A stretch of DNA of 64,000 bases from Primula veris (GCA_963682055.1 OY821749.1:31875631-31939630), one strand, 5' to 3'; numbered from the stretch's first letter, positions 1 to 13,500 are shown. The notes: a model not told the origin generated them from the sequence alone. Made by a program: numbers and translations.

Positions 1-1139
1 CTCTTGGTCGTAATTATGGCTGTTGAGTGTCGTATTTCTTGCATATTAATAAAGGCTCTGATCATTGTTCTGAATACCTAGTAAGGCACTCAGCCTTGAC
101 CACATTCATAGAGAACTTGCGACAACTTGAGAATAATCTTATCATCTCTAGGCAATAAACCATCATCATAATACTGTTCTTAATATCAAAGTAGAAGTTC
201 ACCGCTCTTTAAATCCCAAATTGACTTAAGGAGCTTATCCAAACAGCACTCTTAATTAGCTTGAGGTTTCATTCTCTTGGTCCTTCTTTTGGTTAGAACA
301 CCAAATAAAGAATCTAACAAGAAACACAAAAAAAACAGCAGTACCTTGCCAAACAAGCAAGCAAGATGGTAAAGCTAGCTATATTGAAAAACAGATTACC
401 TGCATAAGATAAAACGGAGACAACTCTCTTATGCCCTTTGATCGATCTGTTACGTCATTTGAGAAAATAAGCTGGGTGATTTAAGGTAAAAAGATACAAA
501 AGTTCAGCTTTTAAGGTAATCACCCAAAATAGTTCATCTTTAAAGCAGATTTGAAAAAAACTTAAGGTCAAGATTTTCATCCAGAAAAGGACTAAATGAT
601 TTATTAATTACTAGAAGTGATTGACTTCTACATATACATATAAAAAAAAAACTAACTTCAGTTACGGAGTATTATATTATTTAACAATTGATGACTTGCC
701 ACAATCAGTATATATTGTTTTCTTTATTTTAATGTTTTGGAATAATTTAAGGCCAAACTGTTAGGTAACATGACTAAGCAAGACCATTCATGTTTCATTC
801 CAAAAATTGCCTAAAATATGCCCTAAAATTCATTCATCATGAAACAGTTTGTAAGGAAATTTAGTAAAAAGTAAAATATAAATGATAATATCAATTATAG
901 TTAGGCCCTTTCTAGAAAATACATTTTAATTTAGAGAAAATAGCTTATTAATTGACGCAATTTCTGCAGAGTTGGGGGCATGAATCTCAGAAGGGGTTCA
1001 AAGGAACTAAATTAGCGAACCAATGTAATCATAGGTTGGTAATCCATTCCATCTAAATAATAAACTTTTCAATATTTGTTTACTGTGCAGCACTTCTTTT
1101 GTTCATATCATTAACAGCTTTTCTTCTCAATTCATGCAG
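1..1139. other. AT-rich non-coding DNA upstream of GT90 fragment
   Basis: I see no supportable gene here. From about 481 onward the sequence matches the last long intron of the second GT90 copy (about 24720-26460), so this stretch is former intron. Bases 1-480 do not match the corresponding part of the second copy, and exon 3 of that copy (24302-24491) has no counterpart, so homology breaks near 480. Confidence 0.5.
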
Positions 1140-2228
1140 ATACAACATTTATATCGAAGGAAATGCATGGTCTGTAAGCGAGAAATATATTGTCGGTTGT
1201 GGTTCTATGAGCTTATTCGTAGAGCCTCGGTACTATGATTTTTTCTCTCGAAGTTTAGTGCCTACGATTCACTATTGGCCCATAAGAAAGGCGGACAAAT
1301 GCAAATCCATTAAATTCGCGGTCGATTGGGGAAACAAAAATACAGAAAAGGTGACACACTTTTACCAATTATTACTATTAATTGAAGCCTAGATACAAAT
1401 TTTATTCATGTTACTCAAGTTTGATTACATTATAATCCCCTGATACGAAATTACAGACTCAATTCCTTGAACTCTCATTTCATTCTTATGCGGTCTAGTA
1501 CTTGTTTATGATTGATGAAGTATATTTTTTATATGTGTCACAATATACATCGAAACCTCTCATACCCTAGTTATTGAAGATCAAAATTATGATTGATGGA
1601 GTACATTTCAATGTGTTTCTGATATTAAAGCGCAAACGAACTAGCTAAATTGTTTTCTAATTTTGAAACTCTTTATATCAACCAGTTTAAACCTTGCAGA
1701 TTATTTAGAACAATAAAATAACTTGCTATTGTAAGGGACATGTTTAGACCAGGAGTATAATGCGAATAGCTAAACGGTTCATCATTTTGAAAATCCATAG
1801 CAGAAGGAACATTAAAATTTGGTACTGTTACCTGGTTAATTTCTGAATAGAAAAAAAATGTTTTTTACAAATTTTCTTTACAGGCACAGAAAATTGGAGC
1901 AGCCGGAAGCAGATTTATGCAAGAAGATCTAGATATGAAGAATGTATATGACTATATGTATCACTTATTGAGAAGCTATGCAAAACTCTTGAAATATAAG
2001 CCAACAGTACCAGAAGGTGCTGAGGAGATGTGTATGGAAAAAATGGCTTGTAATGCACCAGAGCTAGAGAAACAATTCATGGTAGAGTCGATGGTAAAAT
2101 TCCCGTCACATACAAACCCATGTTCCATGCCAACTCCATATAATGAAAGTGAGCTACATAGTTTTTTTAAGATGAAAGAAAATTTAACCAAGCAAGTAGA
2201 GATGTGGCAGACCTTAGGTCAGGTTTGA
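1140..2228 (+). pseudogene. GT90/DUF821 glycosyltransferase, 3' two-exon fragment
   Basis: Two exons, 1140-1350 and 1884-2228 (stop TGA 2226-2228), encode the C-terminal part of a plant O-glucosyltransferase rumi-like (GT90, DUF821, CAP10) protein. The first exon carries the family motifs YIEGNAWSVSEKYI, YYDFFSRSLVP and KFAVDWGN. The second carries AQKIGAAGSRFMQEDL and MYHLLRSYAKLLKYKP. Family members are Golgi/ER type II membrane proteins that transfer sugars. The same exons recur at 26461-27454, diverged but alignable throughout. The exons coding the membrane anchor and N-terminal half are not in the 1.1 kb upstream, and homology to the other copy stops near 480. This is therefore probably a truncated relic, unless the missing exons lie beyond the left edge. 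Both exons are open and splice sites look usable (AG before 1140; GT after 1350; CAG before 1884). Confidence 0.72.
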
Positions 2229-4750
2229 GTGACGATAATTCGTGTGGACTTTATGAAGTTCGTATAGAGGAACCTTTTTTATTTGAAATACAGATAGGAA
2301 AAGGACAAATTTTATAATGGAATTGCAACTGTACAATTAGATGTATTTCTGAATACCGGAATCCATACTCTAGAATTTCAACCGTTTTCCGTTTTACTTG
2401 TATAAGTCATTTTATAATGCATTGTTTTATGATTTTATCTTAAATATTGATTTGTAAAAAGGATCTGTATTCATTCTTCTTTAAAAAATAGCCTTGGTAT
2501 TTCAACCAATATTTTTTCTTAGAATTCATCACTACTTAATCTTGAAGTGTACATAATTGGCTTGATCATAATTTATTGACCATTTTAAAGATTAGGAAGA
2601 GAAGTTTTAGATATGTGGCTGCAAATCAAAACTTTTGCTGTAACCAACTTCCAACATATTTGGTAATGAAAACATTAATTAATGCTACAAATAGATTTAC
2701 TAGAAATGCGTGGAATTTCATCGATCTGACATAAATTGAGGGTTTATATTTTTGAGTTCTTTGATTGTTTGTTGCTACTAACTACTTGTCTCTCTTTGCC
2801 CATTCAGTATTTAATAGCATATGTTAAATTTTCAAACGGAAAAAGTTCTATAATTTTTGAAGCTTCTGCTAAGTTAACTCAAGTTCGTCCGATGAGTATA
2901 GAAGATAGAACTTTTTCAGATTTTGAAGTTGAAAACAAAAATAAAAAAAACTTGGGAAACCAAAAATATTCTATGGTCACGAGGGGGTATAGAGTGAAAA
3001 CCAAATAGTAACTTTGGATATGGACTTATTTGGGTGTAATTTCTAAAGATGGTATGCATGCAGATGAGGTATTTTGTGTTTGGTTGAAGACTTTTCTTGG
3101 GATTATTTCTCTTGCATCAACTTATTTTATACTTAGTTTTTCTATCACTGGTTGTAGTAGTTTTCTTTGTACTTTAAGACTGTTTGTCTAACTCTATTTT
3201 CGATTCTCTTTGTACATATCACGAGTGAGATGTTTTCACTCAACTTTGAAATGTTATTTTCCTTTTGCTTAAAAAAAAACTCAATTTACCATAAAATAAC
3301 TAGCCTGCAATTACTTTCTAAATTCATCAATTATCCATCTCTTAACAGCATTCACTAATTAATAGCAGTGAAACCAAGACACAAAATCAAGCTCTTCATC
3401 ACATTGCCTATCATACAAAGTTTGGAAAAGAAAAACAAACTTAGCTTTATACTTTTTCCATACATGGACAAAATTACATGTTTTTCCTCATGAATAATTG
3501 TAGAAGAATGTATCTAATAGAGAAATTTTGAGTTTGAGAAATAAACAGATGACGAGGCTCGTAAGAGAAGAGAAGAAAATCCCAAAACGCCTTGGCGACC
3601 AAGCAATTATATAACGTGTATCACTCTAATAAGGACTCTAATATTGTAATTTAGGTTTCTGCTGTAATAAGACCGTTTCGATCATTCATATTATTATTAA
3701 TGAAATAGTGGGTCTTTCCTACCAATTTATATATATAAAAAAGAAAGATGAGTTTTTATTTATTTATTAATCTCTAAGATTACACCTTTACAATTCGGGC
3801 AATTTTCTGGTTAGTTCTGTTTTTTTATCTTTTATTAAGTTTAGGTCCAAAAAATATAACTTATTTAAGTTTTAGTTTAAAATATAAAAACAGATAAATA
3901 TATAAAACAGATGAAATATTGAAATTTGTATTTACACGAGTCAATACAAGTCAATAATTTATATTTTAAACGTACAAGTTTATTAAAACATGAAATATAA
4001 TTTTAGCTTAAGGGAAATTACACAACAAGATTTAGTCATGGCAGGTTACGAAGTTGTACACGCGTTTTTCCGCTCTCGCTACTTATTCATATATGCCATG
4101 CTCATGACAGTTATGTGATTTACCCAAAACATTTAGCAGAAGCGGGGAAAGTATATTTGCAATACAAAACTTGCCAACTGATTGTACTTTATGGTAGATG
4201 GGGTACTGCATTACAAAACTTTATTATTCTCTAAAATTTTACATAATTTCCGTTAGTTGGCTTGTGCAAGACAGAAATTGTTCTTTAATTAGTTTGTTGC
4301 TTCTTTATTTCTTATTTTATTATATTTCCCTTTAATTAAAAAAAAAAATGTACAAAACCAGTCTTATTATTAAGTTTAATTATATTTCACTAAAGTCATA
4401 TGGTTTTTTATTTATTTATTGTATAAATATATTATTCTATTTATTTTATATGTGTATGTATTGATAATTGATCGGATAAATCAAAACTATACAAGGTGAT
4501 CAAAATGTTGATCATGATCGTTTTCTGTACTAAACGACATATTTTGATTCACGTTCATTTCATTAAAAATTCAACGAACATGAACAGTACATATGACTCG
4601 CGAAAACGAATTTAATCACGAACAGTTGGGAGAATTACCACCCTACTTAAGTTATATAATTATTTTATCATCCATACTAAACAAAATTAGGTAATTAAAA
4701 TTGGATTTTCTCAAATCGGAAATTTATGGGTTCCAACTCTCTCTTTCTCT
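2229..4750. other. Mosaic intergenic DNA made of duplicated pieces
   Basis: No gene is supported. The stretch is a patchwork. Bases 2229-2383 and about 2838-2882 match the 3' flank of the second GT90 copy (27455-27655), with extra blocks of about 450 bp and 400 bp here. Bases 3284-4005 match 21263-21915 and partly 27650-28010. Bases about 4010-4165 match a GT90 intron piece at 24072-24240. Bases 4335-4745 match 18825-19245. A 90-codon ORF at 2736-3008 has no family I recognise. Confidence 0.6.
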
Positions 4751-7707
4751 CTACATGGGGCAATATAGATGAACCCTGAAGTTACATGGTATACATTCAA
4801 GCCCAATACCTGAACATCTATTCCTCCTCAAAGGTTCACGACATATGTTACAGCGAGTGCAATCGTAAGTACATGAAATCGTAGTAAGCTTGTGTTTGTG
4901 TGTGTAGCCATCCATGTGAGACTTTCCATACATGATATTTGAATCTGCCCCGGTCCAGAGCATGCATCTTGTATGAATGAATTGATCAGCATAGACACAA
5001 TGGTAGAACCACTGTTTTGGGTTTAGTTCTTTCATACATAGCTCACATATATATTCGTCATCATGATTTTCAAACGGATAATATGTTAATTTGAAGGGCT
5101 CAGATTTCCCGTACCTATGCTTTATGACACGTGGTGCCATAGCACAAATGAAGCATAATACGAAGCTGCATGTGTTGCATTGTAGGTAATACTGAGTAAG
5201 GATAATCTCAGGTACCAAACCACATGCAGTACACACGATACTCGATGATTTGATTATTGTTGGTAAAAGGGGGTGTTTGTGAGCTTCATGGTATACAACT
5301 CCTTGCAATATTGAAGCACATTTGATGTCGATGCTAAAGTCTTCACTTTTTAAGCACTTATAGAAAAATGAATTGCAATACTGCTCGCAGCAGTTACAAC
5401 ACATTATGTCTTGCGCACTTTGGAGGATAAGTTGTTCTTCAGAGCGAAGTGGGTGGCGAATCTGTTTGGGTAAATCGGTACAACACTTGTGTAGGAAATA
5501 ATCACAGTCTATACAACCATAGGAGGGAGCCAATATCCGTATTGCACACGCTTCACATGTTTTATCAGTCCTTTCCTCGTCAATCAGGGACAACGGGTGC
5601 TCATGGCCAAAATGATCGATCTTATTATCTTTGTTAGCATCTTCATCAATATAATTCCGAACAAACCGTGATATAAAATCCGTCGAATCTTGTTTCACGG
5701 GCAATAGTATTTGACTTTGACCATCGGTATTTTGATCCCTGTAAGTTATAATGCACCAAGTTAGTAATAAAAATTAAGATCATATTTGTCATCATCATTT
5801 CGAAATTCGCATGGCTGGAAAATACACGGGATAGACAACCCATGAAGTTATCATAGTAATAGTTTGACTAACCTTGACGTGGACCGTGATTCTATGGTTT
5901 CTGATCTTGCGCAACTGACATGGGAAAAAGCCAGACACCTAACACAACCGTAGACGCATTGAAACATGAAGAGCTTACTATGACAGATGTCACATAACTT
6001 GCTGACCTTTCTAAACTCAAATGGAATTGACGGTAAAAGTTTGAGAAGATGGTCATGATAACTGTGTTTAGCTGTGTTAGGTATCAAGGTACAATTTTGG
6101 TGAACCCGAAAAGGGCAAATGTTACACCTGTATGAGGGACTTTTCTCCTCTACCAGACAAATATGACAGGGGAATGCGATCGGGTCCTGTGAAGGAGTTA
6201 ATGGATGTGGGTGGCATTTATCAAGAATCACATGTGTTGCTGAAGCACATTTCATGTCCACACGAAACTCACATTCGGAACAAGTGTAACCCATTATTCC
6301 GAACCTAGTTTCTCTACACAAACTGCATTCAAAATCATCACGAAAATGCGGTAGGAGGGTGAGAGGGTGTGAGTGTAGGGGGTGGTCTAATGCACTCGGT
6401 AGTTCGGCGCATACCTTATGCAAGAAGTATCGACAGTCTCCGCAACTGTAGAAAGGGCCCAATATTTGTGTCCTACATCCATAACATTCTATTTTCACTT
6501 TTGCATCTTCAGTTTGGCGTTCATTGGCTATGAGCGTCAAAGGATGGTCATGGAAGAAATGTTTCAGCTCTATGAATGGATATGGATCTTCATGATGGCT
6601 ATGATCAACCGTGTCAGCCAATAAGGTACAGTTTTGGTGAACCCAAAAGGGACAGCTGTAACACTTGTAAGACAACCCTTTATCCTTTTTCCGACAAATA
6701 TGACAGACGAAAGCGATTGGAACCTGTAACGGAGTTAACGGATGTGGATGACATTTATCTTTAATCTTATGTGTTGGTGAAGCACATTTCATGTCCACAT
6801 ATAATAAACATACGGAGCAAATATAACAGATCACTCCGTCCTCAATTATTTCTCTACACAAACTGCATTCTACTTGGAATTCATCATGCTTAAGGAGTGT
6901 AAGAGGGTGTTGTGGATGCAGGGGGTGGTCCAATGCACTTGGTAGTTCGGCGCATACCTTATGCAAGAAGTATCGACACTCTCCGCAACAGTAGAAAGGG
7001 CCTAAGATTTCTGTCCGACACCCATTGCATTTTATTTTCGCGTTTAAATGATCAATACCATCTTCAGTTTTGAGCTCATTGGCCAGGAGAGTCAAATGAT
7101 GGTTGTGGGAGAAATGTTGCAGCTGTATGAATGGATATGGATGGTCAAGATGGCTATGGTCAACTGTGTCAGCCTGCACCGTACAGTTTTGGTGAACCCA
7201 AAAGGGACAACTATAACACTTGTAAGACAACCCTTTATCCTTTTTTCGACAAATATGACAGACGAAAGCGATCGGAACCTGTAACGGAGTTAACGGATGT
7301 GGATGACATTTATCTTTAATCGTATGTGTTGCTGAAGCACATGCCATGTCCAAATCAAATTCACATTCGGAACAATTGTAAACAAACTGTGACCCATTTT
7401 CTCCACACGAATCGCAACCATAAACATTATTACGATAAGGAGAACACTCAAGGAGGGCAAGAGGGTGTTCCGGGTGCAAGGTACAGTCCAATTCACTCGG
7501 TAGTTCGGCACAGACTTTATGTAAGAAGTATTGGCACTCTCCACAGCTGTAGAAAGGGCCAGAAATCAGCATCGAACACCCATTGCATTTAATATCTGCC
7601 TCTGGATGATCATCACCACCATTTATTTTTGACTGTTCAGCTTTGAGAGTCAACATATGGTTATGGAAGGAATGTTTCAACTCTTTCCCCTCCATGTTTT
7701 TCTCCAT
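4751..7707 (-). CDS. DC1 (cysteine/histidine-rich C1) domain protein, ~15 repeats
   Basis: Two-exon gene: exon 1 is 7707-5873, exon 2 is 5738-4751. The join completes an AGG codon and gives 940 aa. It is built almost entirely of plant DC1 zinc-binding units, pattern H-P-L-(about 10)-C-x2-C-...-Y-x-C-x2-C-x-F-x-(L/V)H-x2-C. I count about ten units in exon 1 and five, more diverged, in exon 2. Exon 1 is three repeats of a three-unit block: IKCNGC...LHKVCAELP, then a block ending in DMxCAS, then HPHPLTP...VHQNC. DC1 proteins are thought to bind zinc and perhaps lipids or proteins in stress and hormone signalling; the exact role of this one is unknown. The start was chosen because MEKNMEGKELKH leads directly into the first unit. 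DNA near 6665-6780 and 7221-7335 is nearly identical at an offset of 555 bp. Splitting into two genes is possible but unlikely, because a good GT/AG pair joins the exons in frame. Confidence 0.88.
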
Positions 7708-8609
7708 ATATTTTCTAGATACCGGTTCTGCCTGTCAAGTGGCAAATTACAACTTCTCAACTGATAATTCCGGAATGGGGGCTTCTGAAGTCGGTAACTT
7801 CAAAAGCTTCTTGAGGTAGTTACTAAGTAATTATCAAAACACTAACATGTTAAACACTAACAAGTAATTATCAAAAGTTATCAAATTTGCTACTTTTAAG
7901 TCTTAAGACTGTATGTTTAAGACAGTCAAATGTCAAGAAAAAATTAGATTTAACTCAAACAACCAGCCATGTAGCTTTTGTTTGTTTGAAGTTTTTGATA
8001 ATATACTTTTACTTACAGGGGCATATGTGATTACTCGTGCACCTTTCACATTAGAAATGAATAATTGCAATAATTACAGGGGCATATTGCAAGTGTTTTG
8101 AACAACCTTTTAACAGCTAGAAGTTCGAAACTTTATTCCAGTAAATAAGAGTTATGCATGAATAAAAAACTAATGCACGAAAGGGTACCAAATTTTAAAA
8201 GGATATCATAATAGACTGTAAAGAAATTTGGAAATTTCATTTTACAAATTTATTCTGAGTTCGAGCACCCCTAATGTTTCGAAATTTACAATGAAACTAT
8301 GTAATTTAAATTTAGGATCTTCAGCTTTGAAAATTAACTAATGCTCATCATGGCTCTCTTTCTGTTATTTTTTCTTTGTAGATATGTATTAAACCTAATT
8401 TACAAATGAATAATGCGTATTGTTATATATATATATATGATTATGAACCTTATCATGATGTATCCAATTATCAGTGGCTGTGAGTTAAGTTCCTCTACCC
8501 CACCTTACAACTGTTTTGTTCAAAATCTAACAGCTGATTAAAAGAAAAGTAAAACTTTTATTCCAGTAAGAAAGAGTTATGCATAAAGAAAAATAGTAGT
8601 AAATGTTAC
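7708..8609. promoter_or_regulatory. Upstream region of the DC1 gene, AT-rich
   Basis: No ORF or RNA gene is supported. Being 5' of the minus-strand DC1 gene, it should hold its promoter, but I see no convincing TATA box position or named element. A short (TA)n run lies near 8425-8440. Confidence 0.35.
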
Positions 8610-8820
8610 TACTCCCTTCCATTGTTTTTCATTTAATTATAACATGTATCAAAATTATCGAAATATATATTTTTTTAAATATAATAATAAAATTTAACAT
8701 TTGAATTATATAATCAACTTTTAAAAATTTTCATTATGATAATTTTGATACAAGTTCTTGGCCGGTCAAAATTACACGTAGTTTTATAATGGACAATTAA
8801 ATAGGAACGGACGGACTAAT
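8610..8820. mobile_element. Stowaway-like MITE, copy 1
   Basis: The ends are inverted and of the CTCCCTCCGTTCC type common in plant Tc1/mariner MITEs: left ACTCCCTTCCATTG, right (reverse strand) AGTCCGTCCGTTCC. Both arms also contain TTGTATCAAAATTATC-like sequence in opposite orientations. A second copy in reverse orientation lies at 35886-36080 and aligns over almost its full length, including a TTGACCGGCCAAGAAC-like block. It is non-coding. Confidence 0.72.
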
Positions 8821-8855
8821 TACATACTTAGCTCATTTTATTTGGTTGCCCCTAA

Positions 8856-8860
8856 AATAC
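8856..8860. other. Left target-site duplication (AATAC)
   Basis: AATAC directly before the 5' LTR is repeated exactly at 17414-17418 after the 3' LTR. A 5-bp duplication is typical of Ty1/copia integration and marks both element ends. Confidence 0.93.
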
Positions 8861-10085
8861 TGTTAGGACCAGTTTACTGGTCTAATTAATATTTGTTGTC
8901 TATTGGTTTTTACTAGATAATCCTAACTATGTGTTTAAGAACTAAGACAAGTGTTGACAGGTTCTAAGCAATGTTGCAACCTCAGTTACAACCTACTGAA
9001 ATAAGTGTTAACAGGTTCTAAGTAATGTTGCAACCTCAGTTCCAACCTGCTTAGACAGCGTTGGTGGTTTCAAGTTAATGTCGCAACCTCAGTTGCAACC
9101 ACAGTTCCAACCTGATGATTTGCAGGATTCTGTCTAGTTCTGTAATTCTGCTTTACTACTCTTTAAATGTTAATCGTTTGTTTTAAAGTATGCAGGATAT
9201 ATTCTCATATGATCTTAAAGGTTTAATATGTGTTTATTGAGAATATCAAAGTGTTAAGGAAATATGTTTTCTAAAAGATATAAAGAGATTAGTTTATAAG
9301 GTCATGTTTCCTTTTAATATGCATCTCTATTCTTATGCTTGTTCTTATCACTTGTTTTAATCTTTGGTCCTTATCATATTCAGTGAAGATACGTTTAAAG
9401 ATTGATTGCTATATGGAGTTAACTGTTTCATATGTTTATGGAAAGATATTATCTCAAAAAGATATTATCTTTATATGTTTCCTTGTTAAAGGAAAAGACT
9501 AACTCCTACTTTTAAGCTTGTTATTAAACAGGTATTAACCAATGATGATTGAGTCAATCCGCGCTGGAGAATCACGTAATGCTTGGAGAAATTGAAGCCA
9601 ATCAAAACAAGTCAAAGCAATCATAAAAGATCTTAAAGCAAGAAGATTGTTTTACTTGTATAAATAGTTTATAACCTAGCTTGTAAAAAGGTGTGTGTTC
9701 TAAATTATAAAGAACTCATTCTTGAGAGAATACACGTGAGCTTTTAAAAAGAAAACAATGGTGGGATGCCATTGATTTATAAGTGATAGTTATAGAGTAG
9801 GAGCAATATAGAGATAGGCAGAAAAACCTAGAGGGAGTCTAAGAGTTTTTCATTAAGACTTGAATCCTATATTGTAAGCTTTTTATAATATCATAATCTG
9901 GTTAAGTGCCCCGGAGACGTAGCCTAGTTAGGTGAACTCCGTTGTTAAATGTGCGTGTGAATTATTTCAAGTACATTTAACTTTTTACAGTTCTGTCCAT
10001 TAATACACTTGGTTCCAACTGTGGTTGCAACCTCACTTGAAACCTAACTGCAAAACTTCAACTAGAACAGCGGATAGGAATTTCA
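8861..10085 (+). repeat. 5' LTR
   Basis: The 1225-bp direct repeat of 16188-17413 begins TGTTAGGACC and ends GGAATTTCA. It holds several copies of the palindrome GTTGCAAC or close variants, clustered at about 8972-9113 and again at 10010-10050. The 5' LTR should hold the promoter, but I cannot fix a transcription start. Confidence 0.95.
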
Positions 10086-10087
10086 AT

Positions 10088-10099
10088 TGGTATCAGAGC
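10088..10099 (+). other. Primer-binding site (initiator tRNA-Met)
   Basis: TGGTATCAGAGC, two bases after the LTR end, is the standard plant copia primer-binding site complementary to the 3' end of initiator tRNA-Met. Confidence 0.93.
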
Positions 10100-10144
10100 T
10101 TCACACTAGATCTTACTTAGTGTGGATCCTGTGTTCTGGTAAAT

Positions 10145-10507
10145 ATGGACTTAATGAGGGAAGGAAACGCATTCAACAAACCACCATTGCTTGAAGGAGG
10201 AGTCAACTATGGAGTTTGGAAAATCAGAATGAGGTTTTTCATTAAACAGCAGAATGAACATGCTTGGAAAACAGTACTGTATGATTGGGAGGTTCCAACT
10301 GTTACTGATGGTGAAGGTGAACTAGTGTATGTACCTGAAGACAGATGGTCTGCTGATGAGGATAGAAAATCAAGTGCAAATTCAACAGCAATAAACTTGA
10401 TATTTGCTGGTGTCACTCTCAGTGTGTTCAGGTACTGCAAGTCTCCTAAAAAATGTCACCAGTCTTACAGGAAACACTGTTGTGTTTGGAGGTGGAGATA
10501 TAGGTAA
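10145..10507 (+). pseudogene. Truncated gag of the copia element
   Basis: The ORF of 120 codons begins MDLMREGNAFNKPPLLEG and has the copia gag N-terminal signature NYGVWKIRMRFFI, where a small hydrophobic domain contacts the capsid. Only about the first 95 residues look like gag. The sequence then switches to the region just before the integrase core, in another frame. The rest of gag, the CCHC knuckle and the DSG-type protease are missing. Copia gag is normally 250-400 residues or more, so an internal deletion is likely. Confidence 0.8.
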
Positions 10508-13500
10508 AATTGTTGATAAAAGTACCTTAAACAAACCTGGAATGCCTGATATTGATAATGTTTTTTCTGGTAGATGGTCTAAAAGCTAATCTTATTAGTA
10601 TCAGTCAACTATGTGATAACAAGATGATTGTTAAGTTTGACAAAGAAAGGTGTCTAATTACTAATCTTAACAATGATTTAGTAATGACTGGAGTTAGATC
10701 AACCAACAGCTGCTATGTGTTTGAAAAAGCTGAAAGAGAATTGCCTCAGAATAGGTGTAATCAAGCTATCACTAATAATGTTGACATTTGGCATAAAAGG
10801 CTTGGTCATGTAAATTACAAAACCTTAGATAAGCTTGTTAAAAAGGAATTGATAAGAGGTATTCCTAAACTTAGTGCTAAAACTCAAAGTGTCTGTGGTG
10901 ACTGTGCAATTGGCAAACAAACAAAGAGTATTCACAAAAGTACAAGTCAAATCTACACTAAGAGAGTCCTAGAACTACTTCATATTGACTTAATGGGTCC
11001 TATGAAAACTGCTAGTATAGGTGGCAAAAAGTACATTCTGGTAGTTGTAGATGATTTCTCTAGATACTCTTGGGTAGTTTTCTTGAAAGATAAATCTGAA
11101 ACTTTTGATCTCTTTAAAATTCTGTGCTTAAAACTTCAACTTGAAAAAGGTTCAACCAGTGGTAACATTGCTAGGGTCAGAAGTGATCATGAAACAGAAT
11201 TTGAAAACAGTAAGTTTAGAGAATTTTGCAACTCCTTAGGTATTAGTCATGAGTTCTCTGCTCCTAAGACTCCACAGCAAAATGGCATAGTTGAAAGAAA
11301 AAATAGAACCATTCAGGAAATGGCTAGAGTCATGCTTAACTCTAAGAAACTTGCCAATAGATTTTGGGCTGAAGCTGTTAATACTGCATGTCATATAGTT
11401 AATAGAGTTTATATCACTAAAGGCACTTCCATGACAGCTAATGAAATATGGAAAGGTAGAAAACCCAATGTTAAGTATTTTCAAGTTTTTGGGTGTGTTT
11501 GTTACATTCTCAGAGATAGAGAGCATCTTGGTAAATTTGACTCTAAAAGTGATAAAAGGATCTTTCTTGGTTATGCTCAGAATAGTAGAGCTTTTAGAGT
11601 CTTCAATCAAAGAACAAACTGTGTTATGGAATCTTATAATGTGTTATTTGATGACCTAAAAACTGTTGATGAGAGTACATGTGATGATGAACAATCTGAG
11701 ATTGCAGAAAAAGAGAAAGAAGAAGTTCAGCAAACAAGCAGTCCCACAGTGGTTGGAAGTCCAGTTGCAACTGAGGTTACAACCGAGGTTGGAACTGAGG
11801 TTGGAACTGAGGTTGGAACCGAGGTTGAAACCCAGAATTTAACAGAATCTGAAGGAGAAGAAGGAGGATCTGCTATTCCAACAACAAGCAAGCCACGCTA
11901 TGTAAGGACTCAGAAAAATCACTCCCTTGACAATGTCATAGGAGAAGTCACTTCAGGTATGAAAACCAGAGGTAAGAGAAATAATGTTGTTCATTTTGCT
12001 TGTTATCTTTCTCAGTTAGAACCTAAGAACATAAAAGAGGCTTTGGAAGATAGTGAATGGATCTTAGCTATGCAAGATGAACTGTCCCAATTTGAAAGAA
12101 ATGATGTATGGACTTTAGTACCCAGACCTTCTAATAAAAATATAATAGGGACTAAATGGATCTTTAGAAATAAAAGTGATGAGGATGGAGTGATTATCAG
12201 GAATAAAGCCAGGTTGGTAGCTCAGGGTTATACACAAATTGAGGGAATTGATTTTGATGAAACCTTTGCTCCTGTAGCTAGAATTGAATCCATTAGAATG
12301 CTACTTTCTCTTGCATGTCTGTATGATTTTAAATTGTTTCAACTTGACATTAAGAGTGCTTTTCTGAATGGTGTGATTAATGAAGAGGTTTATGTTTGTC
12401 AACCTAAGGGATTTGAAGATCCTAAATTTCCAGAACATGTTTATTTACTGAAAAAGGCCTTGTATGGTCTAAAGCAAGCTCCTAGAGCTTGGTATGATAG
12501 ATTAACCAAGTACTTGATTGAAAAAGGTTTTAAAAGAGGGGGAGTTGATAAAACTCTGTTTACTAAGAAAACCACAAAGGATATAATCATTGCTCAAATC
12601 TATGTTGATGACATTGTTTTTGGCTCTACTTCTAATAAAAAGGATAGAAGAATTCATTTCTGATATGAAGAATGAATTTGAAATGAGTGGTGGAGGTGAA
12701 CTAACTTACTTTCTAGGATTGCAAGTTAAACAGAATGAGAAAGGCATTTTTCTATGTCAGAGTAAGTATGCAGACAATCTTGTTAAGAAGTTTGGTCTGA
12801 GTGAGAGTAAAGAGAAGAGAACCCCTATGAGTACCACCCTTAAACTGTCTAAAAATGATAAAGGAAAAAGTGTCTGTCCCAGTCTTTACAGATCCATGAT
12901 TGGAAGTTTGCTTTATTTAACTGCTAGTAGACCATACCTTTGCTTAAGTGTAGGAGTTTGTGCCAGGTATCAGGCAAATCCTTTAGAACCTCATCTTTTA
13001 GCTGTTAAAAGAATTTTAAGGTATGTAAAAGGAACAATTCACCTAGGCCTATGGTATTCTAAAGACACAAACCATTTTCTTAGTGGCTACTGTGATGCAG
13101 ATTGGGCAGGAAACATAGATGATAGAAAGAGTGCTTCTGGTGGTTGTTTTTATTTTGGAAACAACCTTGTTTCATGGTTTAGTAAAAAGAAAAATTGCAT
13201 TTCTTTATCTACTGCTGAGGCAGAATATATTGCAGCTGGAAGTGGATGTATTCAACTTATTTGTATGAAGCAGATGCTAAATGATTATAATGTTAAGCAA
13301 GAAATATTAACCTTATTCTGTGACAACAAAAGTGCTATAGATTTAGCAAAGAATCCAGTTCAACATTCCAGAACTAAACACATTGATCTAAGGCATCATT
13401 TTATCAGAGAACTAGTTGCAGGAAAAAGCTTAATTTTAGAACATGTTTCAACTGAAAAACAATTAGCTGATATTTTCACAAAGCCCCTTGATACTAATAA

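Noticed and set aside
2736..3008. A 90-codon ORF in the GT90 3' flank
   Set aside because: No recognisable domain, AT-rich codons, and half of it lies in a block absent from the other copy.
7048..7592. Plus-strand ORFs opposite the DC1 gene
   Set aside because: They mirror the internal duplications of the DC1 coding strand and show no domain of their own.
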